In this document: piece after piece, positions 19,201 to 31,200 of the stretch | How positions within the stretch are numbered: the first letter of the stretch is position 1 | How the letters are laid out: the number at the start of each line of letters is the position of its first letter | DNA from: Candidatus Leptofilum proximum | Lineage (GTDB): Bacteria; Chloroflexota; Anaerolineae; Promineifilales; Promineifilaceae | Assembly (NCBI GenBank): GCA_016710325.1 | Contig: JADJXK010000001.1 | Location: 2,136,461-2,200,460 of the forward strand | Direction: 5' to 3' | DNA: 64,000 bases | The notes under the pieces: model-generated | Told to the model about the DNA's origin: nothing | The model's database searches: none | What the model saw: only the letters and a program-made list of their open reading frames with translations | Program-made: the position numbers and the translations under genes

Positions 19201-22200
19201 CCTGCGCGCCGAGCGTACGCTGCCGCACCTGGTGAACGAGCTGGCGGAAGCTCATCTCTGGCGTCAGGCTGGCGTTGATGACGACCGTGTTGACAAAAAA
19301 GCCGATGAGATTTTCCGTGTGGGCGTGGTGCCGGTTGGCGATGGGCGAACCGACGTTAATTTCGGTCTGCTGCGTGTAGCGATACAAGAGGGCGTGGTAG
19401 GCCGCCAACAGCACCATGTATAGGGTGGCTTTTTCTTGCTGGACAAAATGCTGAGTTTCCCGGCTCAGGGCTTCCGGCAGGTCAAACGCGTAATCGGCCC
19501 CGGCGTCGGTTTGTTTGGCCGGGCGGGGTTTGTCCGTGGGCAGGGCCAGCGGTTGCAGGTTGGCGGCCAGGGTTTGCTGCCAATACGACTGCTGCTGGTC
19601 CTGGTGTTGGGCCAGCCAGCGGTTTTGCCAGGCGGCATAGTCGCTGTACTGCATGGCCAGCGGCGGCAAATCAGGCGCCTCGCCTGCCTGGTACGCCCGG
19701 TAAATCGTGACCACTTCATGCACCAGCAGGTCAATCGACCACAAATCGATGGCGATGTGGTGCAGGGTCAGGAGCAAGACGACGGCGTCATCGGCCAGAT
19801 CCAGGAGCTGGACACGGATGGGCAGGTCGGTTGTGAGGGCAAACGGCCGTTTCACCTCATCCGCCACCCGCTGCATCACCTCTGCTTCCACCTGGTCGGC
19901 GGGTAGCTGGCGCAAATCGGTGTGCTGCACAGGGAGCTGTTTGATGGGGCGGGAACGGCCGTACACATCATCCGCTTCGTAGAAAACGGTGCGCAGCACT
20001 TCGTGCCGGTTGATGACGTCCAGCAGGCTCTGCTGCAACCATCGCAGATTCACGTCGCCGCGCAGCCGCAGGGCGATGGGCACGTTGTAGGCGGCGCTTT
20101 GCGGGTTCAGCTTGTAGAAGAACCAGAGCCGTTTTTGCGCCAGGGAGAGCGGCAGCCTGTCGTCGGGGAAGGCGCGGGTGACGGCGGGTTTGCTGGACCG
20201 TTCGCCAGCTGGTGCGGCCTCCGTTTCGGTGTCCAGGTAATGCGCCAGGCCAGCAATGGTTGGCGCGTCGAACAAGACGCGCAGCGGGATGTGCCGGTCC
20301 AACTGCTGGCCAACGGCCGAAATGAGCTGGATGGCCAGCAGGGAGTGGCCGCCCTGGGTAAAGAAGTTGTCGTGGATGCCCACTTCGTTCACATTGAGCA
20401 GGCGCTGCCAGATTTCGGCCAGCTGCCTTTCGGTGGGGCTGGAAGGGGCGACGTACGCTTCGCTGGCGTCGCGTTCACCCGTGGGGGCGGGCAGTGTTTT
20501 GCGGTCCACCTTGCCGTTGGGCGTCAGCGGGAAGGCGTCCAGGCCTATGAAGAGATGTGGCACCATGTACGCGGGCAGGGTTTCCTGGACAAAGGCGCGC
20601 AGTTCGGCCGTAGGTACGTCTTCACGTTCAAAAATCAGGTAGGCCACCAGCTGCTGCTTAAAGGGATGAACCACGGCCTGGGCTACGCCCGGATGCTGGC
20701 GCAGGCGGCTTTCAATTTCGCCCAGCTCCACGCGGAAGCCGCGAATTTTCACCTGGTGGTCGGAACGGCCGTAAAAATTCACCGCGCCATCGGGCCGGAA
20801 GCTGGCGAGATCGCCGGTGCGGTAGAGAGGTGACCCGGTGACACGGTGACCGGGTGACAGGGTGACCGGGTGTGCGATGAGGACATCGCGGGGTGAAGGG
20901 GTGAAATCAGTCACTTTGTCACCTTGTCTCCTTGTCACCTTGTCAAATGGATTCTCAACAAACCTTTCGCTCGTCAGCTCCGGCTGGTTGAGGTAGCCGC
21001 GGGCTACGCCGGTGCCGCCGATGTACAGCTCGCCGGTGACGCCGATGGGTACGGGGCGCCGGTTGTGGTCCAGGATGTAGAGCTGGGTGTTGGCCAACGG
21101 CCGTCCGATGGGAATCGACTGCTGCGGATCCAGCTCTTCAGCCAAGACGGGGTAAATTGTGGAGTAGGTGGTCGTTTCTGACGGGGCGTACATGTTCCAC
21201 AGCTTGTCGCCGCGGGCCAGCAGCTGCTGCGCCAGGGCCACCGAGAGTGCTTCACCGCCGGTGATCATCTTCAGGCCGGGCTGCCCCTGCCAGCCGCCGT
21301 TGATCAACATTTGCCAGGTGGCGGGTGTGGCTTGAAGGTAGGTGATGGCTTCTTGCTGCATCAGGGTGATGAGCTGCTGGGGATCGGTAACGGCCGTTTG
21401 CGGGGCCATAAAAATCTGCGCGCCAGCCAACAGCGGCAGGTACAGCTCCACGCTGGCAATGTCGAAGGAGAGGGTGGTGATGGCCAGGAGCCGGTCGTCT
21501 GGGGCCATGCCAGGCTGATCGGCCATGCTGGTGAGCAGGTTGACCAGCGATTGATGCACAATTTGCACACCCTTGGGCCGCCCTGTTGAGCCGGAGGTGT
21601 AGATGATGTAGGCCAGGTTGTGGGGGGTGACGGCCGTTTCCGGCAAATCAGTTGGCAAATCAGCCAGTTTGGGCAGCAGTTCATCCAGGCAAAGTACCTG
21701 GGCCTGCTGCTCTGGCAGGGAATCGACGATGCTGCTTTGGGTAAGCAGCAGCGGCGCCTGGGCATCGGCCAGCATAAACTGGATGCGCTGGGCCGGGAAG
21801 GCCGGGTCGATGGGCAGGTAGGCGCCGCCCGCCTTGAGGATGCCCAGCAGGCCAACGAGCAAATGCGGCGTGCGGTCGAGCGCCACGGCGACAAAGGTGT
21901 CTGGCTGGACGCCCAAAGCGAGCAGGTGGTGGCCCAGCTGGTTGGACTGCATTTCCAGCTGACGGTAGGTCAGTGTGGTCTGGCCGTCGGCGATGGCGAT
22001 GCGGTCTGGCGTTTGGGCAGCGTGGTGGGATATGAGCTGGTGCAGGCAGAGGTCGGTGGGGAACGGCCGTTCCGTCTCATTCCACTGCTGCATCAAGGCT
22101 ACGTCCGCTGGCGTCAGGATTTCCAGCTCGTGCACCGGGCGGTCGGGCTGGGCCACAATTTGGGCCAGGAGGTGGTTGAAGTGGTCCGCCAGCCGGGCCA

Positions 22201-25200
22201 CGGTGCTTTCATCGAAGAGAGCGGTGCTGTACTCCCAGCTGGCCGTTAGCGTGCCATCGGCCGTTTCCGTCAAATCCAGGCTCAGGTCATACTTGGCGGT
22301 GGTGCCCAGCAGCGGCAGCGGCGACAGCTTTAGCCCCGGCAGGGCCATCTGGCCGAGGGGGGCATTTTGCAGCGTAAAGGCCACCTGGAAAAGCGGCGTG
22401 TAGCTGACGTCCCGGGCCAGCTGTTTGGCTTCCACCAGCTTTTCAAAGGGAATGTCCTGGTGGGCATAAGCGCCGATAGTGGTCTGGCGCACCTGGCTGA
22501 GCAGGTCGCGGAAGGTGGGGCTGCCGGTCAGCTGCGTGCGCAGCACCAGCATGTTGACGAAGAAGCCAATCAGACCCTCAATTTCGGCATGATGGCGGTT
22601 GGCAATGGGCGAGCCGACCACGATATCTTCCTGCTGCGTATAACAGGCCAGCAGCAGCTGGAAGCTGGCCAGCAGGGTCATAAACAGCGTGGCGTTTTCC
22701 TCGTGGCTAAGCTGTTTTAACGCCCGCATCTGCTGGGCCGGAATGTGACTGTTGTAAATGGCGCCCACAAAGGATTGCACGGGCGGGCGCGGCCGGTCGG
22801 TGGGCAGGGTGAGAACGGCTGGTGCCCCTTCGAGGGCGTCTTGCCAGTAGTCAATCTGCTGCTGCAGCACATCACCCTGCAGCCAGCTGCGCTGCCAGGC
22901 GGCAAAGTCGGCGTATTGGATGGGCAGCGGCGGTAGGGGCGACGGCCGTCCGGCCACAAACGCCGTGTACAGGGCCGACAGCTCGCGGAACAGAATCTCG
23001 GCCGACCAGCCATCGGCGATGATGTGGTGCAGGACGATGGCCAGGATGTGCTGTTCGTCGCCCAGGTGCAGCAGCGAGACGCGGATGAGACGGTCTTGGG
23101 TGAGGGAAAACGGCCGTGCCACTTCCTCCGCCAGCCAGTCCAGAGCTGCCTGTTGGGTCGATTGGGAAAATTCCACCATCGTGATGGGCAGGTGCGTTTC
23201 GTCGCTCACGTGCTGGTAGGGTTGGCCGTCTGCCCCGTAATAAAACGAGGTGCGCAGCGCGTCGTGGCGGGTGTACAGGGCGTCGAAGGTTTTTTGCAGG
23301 GCGGCTGTTTCGAGACGGCCGTCCAGCCGCAGCGCCAGCGGTATGTTGAAGGCTGACTGGTTGGGCGCCAGCTGGTCAATCACCAGCAGCCGCTGCTGGG
23401 CAAACGAAACGGGCAGCGGCTGGCTGCCCACCACGGGGAGAATCGGCGGCGTTTCCACCTTTGCCTGCGATTGGGCAATCAGCCCGGCGATGCGGGCGAT
23501 GGTGCCATGCTCCAGCACATCACGCAGCATGAGTTTGACGCCCAACTGCTGCTGAATGCGGGTAAGCAGCTGCGTGGCCAGAAGCGAATGGCCGCCCAGT
23601 TCAAAAAAGTTGTCGTGAATGCTGATTTCTTCTGCAAACAGCAGCTGCTGCCAGATGGCCAGCAGCTTTGCTTCCGTAGCGGTGCGCGGCGTGGCAAACG
23701 GCAGGGTGCGGTCCAGCTGGTCCGGGTTGGGTATGGGCAGCGCCTTGCGGTCGATTTTGTCGTTGGGCGTGCGCGGCATTTCCTCCAGGCGAACCCAGAC
23801 TGATGGAACCATGTAGTTGGGCAGGCGCTGGTGCAGTGTGTCGCGCAGAGTGGCCTGGTCGGTGGCGGCGCCTGGTTCAACCGTGAAATAGGCGACGAGC
23901 ACGGTCTGCCCGTCAGCGGCCGTATGCGGCATGACCACCGCGGTGGCTACAGCGGGCTGCGCTTCCAAATTGGCCTCGATTTCACCTAACTCCACGCGGA
24001 AGCCGCGCACTTTGACCTGGTGGTCGGAACGGCCGTTGAAGAGCAGGTTGCCGTCGGGGAGGAAGCGGGCGAGGTCGCCGGTTTTGTAAAGGCGTGACCG
24101 GGTGAAGGGGTGACCGGGTGAAGGGGTGACAAGGTGACCGGGTGACAGGGTGACCGGGTGATCTGTCACCTTGTCACCTTGTCTCCTTGTCACCTTGTCA
24201 AAGGGGTTCGGGACAAACCGTTCGGCTGTCAATTCCGGGCGGTTCAGGTAGCCGTGGGCCAGGCCGAGGCCGCCGATGCACACCTCGCCGGGTACGCCCA
24301 GGGGGACGGGCTGCATGTGCTCATCCAGCAAGTAGATTTGCGTGTTGTGCAGCGGACGGCCGATGGGGGAAATGCCGCGGTGTGTGCTGTCTGGCGGGAC
24401 ACGATACAGGGTGGCGCAGACCGTCGCTTCCGTCGGGCCGTAGCCGTTGATAAGGACAAGGCCGGGAATGTATTGCTGGATGTCCACCAGGGTCGCTTCG
24501 GCCAGCGGCTCCACGCCAACGAGCAGCCGCCTGAGGTGCGGGTAAGCATGGCCATCGCGCAGCCAGGCGGCAAACGGCTCCACCATAAACGGCGGCAGGT
24601 AGAGGGAGGCAATCTGCTGTTGGGCCGACCAGGTAAACAGGCGCGGCGCGTCGGTGCGCACGTCGCCGGGCACAACGTGCAGCGTGCCGCCGCTGGTTAG
24701 CGGCGCAAAAATTTCGTAGACAGAGACGTCGAAATTGAGAGTAGTCCAGAGGGAAGCGGCCGTTCCCGGCGGCAGTGTGCCCCATTCATCAAAGCTGTGC
24801 AGCAGGTTAAAAACGCCGGTATGGCCACAAACTACACCCTTGGGCTGGCCGGTGGAGCCGGAGGTGTAAATGATGTACGCCGGGTCGTTGGGCGTGTAGG
24901 CCAGGTCCAGGTTGGTACTTTCCAGTTGGTCCAACTGCGGTTGAACGTCGTGCCAGGCCAGGACGGTGCAGCGGCTGGTGTCCAGGTGGTCCAGGGGCGA
25001 ATCGGTGAGGATGATAGGAGCGGCCGTATCGTCCAGCATGAACTGGAGGCGCTGGTTGGGGTATGCCGGGTCGAAGGGCACGTACGCCGCCCGCGCTTTG
25101 TGGCAGGCCAGGATGGCGGTGATGGCTGGAACGCTGCCGGGCAGGTGAATGGCCACCGGCTGGCCGGGCTGCACCCCCTGCTGGATAAACAGGCGGGCCA

Positions 25201-28200
25201 GCTGGTTGGCGCGCAGGTTGAGCTGCTGGTAGGTGAGCGCTTCGTGTTCGTCGGTAACGGCCGTTACCTCCGGCTGCACTTCGGACCATCGCTCAAACTG
25301 TTGGTGCAGGCAGAAGTCGGGAATGGTGTCATCCACCGTGCCCTCGGACAGGTGCAGGATGGTTTGGGTTTCGGCGGCGGTGAGGAGGGGGAGTTGGGCG
25401 ACGGCCGTTTCTGGCTCTGCCACAATACTTTCTAACAACGTCTCGAAGCGGTTGTGCAGCCGGGTAATGGTTTCGGGCAAGAATAGATCAGTGCAGTATT
25501 CCCAGGTGCAGAGCAGTCCGTCGTTGGTTTCGGTGATAAAGAGCGACAAATCGAACTTGGCCGTGTGGCGCAGCACGGGCAGCGTGGCGACGGCCAGATT
25601 ATCGAGCGGCTCCAGCGGCGCGCTCGCGTTTTCCAGCGAAAATGTAACCTGGAAAACGGGCGTGTAGCTGGTGTCGCGCGTGGCGTTGACGGCGTTGACC
25701 ACCTGCTCAAACGGTATGTTTTCGTGGTTGTAGCCTTCCAGCACGGTTTGCCGGGCCTGGTCCAGCAAAGACGCGAAACTTTCTTGCCCGTCCAGCTGCG
25801 TGCGCAGGGGCAGCATGTTGACAAAAAAGCCAATCAGCCGCTCGATTTCCGGGTGGCTGCGGTTGGCGCCGGGCACCCCGACGACGATGTCGTCCTGCTG
25901 GCTGTGACGGTAGAGCAGCACGTTGTAAGCGGCAAACAGGGTCATGAACAGGGTGGCGCTGTGCTCGTGGCTGAAGAGGCGCAGGGCGTGGGCCAGTTCG
26001 GCAGGCAGGGGGGCGACGTGCAGCGTGCCCGAGGTGCTTTGCACCCGGGGCCGCGGCAGATCGGTGGATAGATTTAGCCGGTCGGGCGCACCTGCCAGCT
26101 GGTTTTGCCAGTAGGCCACCTGCTGCTCCAGCATCTCGCCTTGCAGCCAGCCACGCTGCCAGGCAGCAAAATCGGCATATTGTAGGGGCATGGCGGGCAG
26201 CTGGTTAGCTTCGTCCTGCACCAGCGCGCCGTAGACGTGCCAGAACTCCTGGGTGAAAATGTCCATCGACCAGCCGTCGGTGATGATGTGGTGCATGACG
26301 ATGACCAGGATATGCTGCTCATCGCTCAGGCGCAGCAGCGAGACGCGAATGAGGCGGTCGGTGGTGAGGGAAAACGGCCGTCCCACTTCCTCGTCCAGCC
26401 ATTCCTGTACGGCCGTTCCCTGGGCCGCCTCTGCCAGGGATGAAAAATCAACCGGGGTGATGGATAGCTGCGTTTCGGCCGAAATCTGCTGGTACGCCTG
26501 GCCGTCGTCGGTGAAGGCAAAGTTAGTGCGCAGGGAGTCGTGGCGGGTGTAGAGGGTGTTGATGGCTTGTTGCAGGGGGATGGGGTGGAGACGGCCGTTC
26601 AGCCGCAAAGCCAGCGGCACGTTGTAGGTGGCCTGGTTGGGCGCCAGCTGGTCTATCACCAGCAGCCGCTGCTGGGCAAAAGAAACGGGCAGCGGCTGGC
26701 TGCGGTCCAGCGGCACAATGGGTGGGATATCGGCCTCACTTTGTGTCCCGGCGATCAGCCCGGCGATGCGGGCAATGGTGCCATGCTCCAGCACATCGCG
26801 CAGCATGAGCCGGACGCCCAGCTGCTTCTGAATGCGGGTGAGTAGCTGCGTGGCCAGCAGGGAGTGGCCGCCCAGTTCAAAAAAGTTGTCGTGGATGCTG
26901 ATCTCTTCGACCGACAGCAGGGATTGCCAGATGGCCAGCAGCTGTTTTTCCGTGGCGGTGCACGGTGCGGCAAACGGCAGGGTGCGCTCCAGCTGATCCA
27001 GGTTGGGCACGGGCAGCGCTTTGCGGTCGATTTTGTCGTTGGGCGTGCGCGGCATTTTGTCCAGGCGAATCCAGACCGAGGGGATCATGTAGTTGGGCAG
27101 GATGCTGTTCAGGGCGTCGCGCAGCGTTTGGGCGTCGGTGGGGTGGTCGGCTTCGGGCTGGAAGTAGGCGACGAGGACGGTTTGGCCGTCAGCGGCCGTG
27201 TGTGGCAGCACCACACCGCTGGCTACGCCGGGTTGGGCCAGGAGCTGGTTTTCAATTTCGCCCAGCTCCACGCGAAAGCCGCGCACCTTCAGCTGGAAGT
27301 CCGACCGGCCGATGAACATGATGTTGCCGTCGGGCAGGTAGCGGACGAGATCGCCGGTTTTGTAGAGGCGTGACAAGGTGACAGAGTGACCGGGTGAAGG
27401 GGTGAAGGGGTGAAGGGGTGAAGGGGTGAAGGGGTGATCGGTCACCTTGTCACCTTGTCTCCTTGTCACCTTGTCAAAGGGATTCGGGACAAAACGTTCT
27501 TCGGTCAGCTCGGGGCGGTTCAGGTAGCCCTGGGACAGGCCGATGCCGCCGATGCACAGCTCGCCCGCCACACCGACGGGTACGAGCTGCATTTGGGGAT
27601 CGACCACGTAGACCTGGTAGTTGAGCAGGGGACGGCCGATTGGCGTCTGGCCGAGGCGCGGGCTGTCGGGAAAGACCGGGTAGAGCGTGGCGCAGACGGT
27701 GGCTTCGGTAGGTCCGTAGCCGTTGATGATGATCAGGCCGGGGATGTGCTGCTCAATTTCCACCAGGGTGGGTTCGGCCAACGGCTCGACGCCAACGAGG
27801 AGGCGCTTGAGGCTGGGGCAGGTACGGCCGTCGCGCAGCCAGGCGGCAAATGGTTCCACCATAAACGGCGGCATGTAGCCATTTTCGATGTTGTTTTCGG
27901 CCAGCCAGGCAAAATAGCGCAGGGCATCGGGCTGGATCTCCTGGGGCACGATGTGCAGCGAGCCGCCGCTGATCAGCGTGGTGAATATTTCATAGACGGA
28001 AGCATCAAAATTGAGCGTGGTCCAGAGTGAACCAACGACCTGCGGCGGCAGCGCGCCCCACTGGTTGAAGCTGTGCAGCAGGTTAAAAACGCCAGTGTGG
28101 CCGCAGACCACGCCTTTGGGCAGGCCAGTCGAACCCGACGTGTAAATGATGTAGGCCGGGTCGGTGGGGGTGTAGGCCAGGTCCAGGTTGGTGGCTTCCA

Positions 28201-31200
28201 GCTCGTCCAGCTGCGGCTGGATGGCGTGCCACTCCAGGACGGTGCAGCTGCTGGTGTCCAGGTGGTCTACGGGTGAATTGGTGAGGAGGACGGGAACGGC
28301 CGTATCTGCCAACATAAACTGGAGGCGCTGGGTGGGGTAAGCCGGGTCGAACGGCACGTAGGCGGCGCGGGCTTTGTGGCAGGCGGTAATGGCCACCAGG
28401 GCGGGGACCCTGCCAAACATGTGGATGGCCACCGGTTGGCCGGGCTGCACACCTTGCTGGATGAGCAGGCGCGCCAGCTGGTTGGATCGCTGGTTGAGCT
28501 GCTGGTAGGTGAGCGTTTCGTTTTCGTCGGCAACGGCCGTTACCTCCGGCTGCCGTTCTACCCACATCTCAAACTGCTGGTGGAGGCTGTAGTCGGGAAT
28601 GCTGGTGTCGACCTTGCCCTGCCAGTCGTGCAGGATGGTGTGTTTTTCGGCGGTGGTGAGGAGGGGGAGGTGGGTAACGGCCGATTCCGGGCCATCCACA
28701 ATGCCTTGCAGCAGAACCTCAAAGTGCTGGTGCAGGCGGGCTATCGTGTCCGGTAAAAACAAATCGGTGCAGTATTCCCAGGTGCAGGTGAGCCCGTCGT
28801 TGGTTTCGGTGACAAAAAGGGTCAGGTCGTATTTGGCCGTTTTGTTGTCCACCGGAAATGGCGTGATGCTGAGGTCGCCCAACTGGGCCGAGGGCAGCTG
28901 ATTCTCCAGCGTAAAGGCCAGCTGGAAAACGGGCGAATAGCTGGGATCGCGCACGGGCTGGAGCACATCGACGATGCGTTCAAAGGGCACGTCCTGGTAG
29001 CTTTGCGCCGCCAGCGTGCTCTGGCGCACCTGAGCCAGGAAGGTGCGGAAGCTGGCCTCTTTGGGAATGCGGGTGCGCAGCGGCAGCATGTTGACAAAAA
29101 AGCCAATCATCTGCTCGATTTGCGGGTGACTGCGGTTGGCGCTGGCCGTGCCGATGACGATGTCGTCCTGCTGGCTGTGGCGGAAGAGCAGTAGGTTATA
29201 GGCGGCAAACAGGGTCATGAACAGGGTGGCGTTTTCCTGGCGGCTGAGCTGCCGCAGTGAATCGGTGAGCGCGGCGGAGAGCGGGGCAACATGCACCGTG
29301 CCGCGCGTGCTTTGCAGCCTGGGCCGCGGCAGGTCGGTGGGCAGGTTGTGCAGCGACGGCGCTTCGGCCAGCTGCTCCTGCCAGTAGGCGGCTTGCTCGT
29401 TCAGCTTCTCCCCATCGAGCCAGCCGCGCTGCCAGCGGGCAAAATCGGCGTACTGTACGGGCAGCGGGGTCAGTGGCGATGGCTGGTTATCTGGGCGGTT
29501 GCCCTCGGCAGCCTGGTAAAGCGGCCACAGCTCGTCCAGCAGAATTTCCATTGACCAGCCGTCGGTGATGATGTGGTGAATGACAAAGAGGAGCAGGTGC
29601 TGCTGGTCGTCCAGCCGCAGCAGGGCGACGCGGATGAGCGGGCCGGTGGTGAGGGAAAACGGCCGTGCCAATTCCCCTTCCAACCACTTCACCGCTTCTT
29701 GCTCCTCGCCAGAAAAATCAACGTGGGTGATGGACAGGTGCGTTTCGGCGGCTATGTGCTGGTAATGTTGGCCATCGTCGCCTTCGTAAAAGGTGGTGCG
29801 CAGGGCATCGTGGCGGGTGTAGAGGGTGTTGACGGCCGTTTGCAGCGCGGTGGTATCGAGACGGCCGTTCAGCCGCAGGGCCACGTGTTCGTTGTAGGTG
29901 GCTTCGTTGGGCGTCAGCCGATCAATCACCAGCAGACGCTGCTGGGCAAACGAAACGGGCAGCGGCTGGCGGCGATCCAGCGGTTCGATGGGCGGAATGT
30001 CCCGGCTGGTCTGCGAGGCGTCGATGAGTTCGGCCAGGCGGGCCACGGTGCTGTGCTCAAAAATGTCACGCAGGGCCAGGCGCACGTTAAACTGCGCCTG
30101 CACGCGGGTGACCAGCTGGGTCGCCTGCAGCGAATGCGCCCCCAGCTCCAAAAAATCGTCGTGGATGCCGACGCTGGTGAGGCCCAGCAGCTGCTGCCAG
30201 ATGGCACACAGCCGGGTTTCGGTGGTGGTGGTGGGGGCGGTATATGGCTTGGAGCGGGCCAGTTCGTCCAGGTTGGGCGCGGGCAGCGCTTTGCGGTCTA
30301 CCTTGCCGTTGGGCGTGGCGGGCAGCTGGGGCAGCTGCATCAAAATGCTCGGCACCATGTAGCTGGGCAGCGTCTGCTGGAGCGCCTGGCGCATCTCGTT
30401 GGTACTCACGGTCTGGCCGGTGTTCGACACGAAATAGACCACCAGCTGCTTTTCGTTGTTGGCGGGATTGACCCAGGTGGTAGCAACGGCCGTTGCTACT
30501 TCGTCCAGCTCCTGCACCCGACTTTCAATTTCGCCCAGCTCAATGCGCAGGCCGTTGACCTTCACCTGGTAATCGGTGCGGCCCAGGTATTCGATGACGC
30601 CATCGGGCCGGTAGCGGGCCAGGTCGCCGGTCCGGTAAACGGTGGTCGGTGGTCGGTGGTCGGTGGTCGGTGTTTGGTTTTCTGATGACGGATTACCGTT
30701 TACCGATAACGGTATAAACCGTTCCTCTGTTAATTCAGGGCGGTTGAGGTAGCCCTGGCTCAAGCCTTCGCCGCCAAGGTACAGTTCACCCACGGCACCC
30801 ACCGGCAGCAGGCGATGAGCTTCGTCCAAAATGTACGTCTGCATGTTGGCGATGGGACGGCCGATCGGCAAATCGTCCCGCGTGGCTTGGGTGAGATCCG
30901 CCTCGGTGACGCGGTGGCCGGTGGCAAAAATGGTCGCCTCGGTGGGGCCATACAAATTCCACAGCGCGGCGCTGCGGGCCATGATTTGGGCCGCCAGGTT
31001 GCGGGTGAGCGCCTCGCCGCAGCTGATGGTTTTGAGGTGCGGCACGCCTTCCCAGCCCGCTGCCAGCAGCATTTGCCAGGTGACGGGGGTGGACTGCATG
31101 AAGGTGATGTCGCCTTGGGCCAGGCGTTCGCTGAGCAGATGGCCATCGCGCAGCATTGCCGCCGAGGCGATGACCACATGGCCACCCACCAGCAGCGGCG

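Noticed and set aside
27370..27477. CRISPR-like array in the NRPS gene
   Set aside because: The units are contiguous octamers without spacers and lie inside a conserved A domain.
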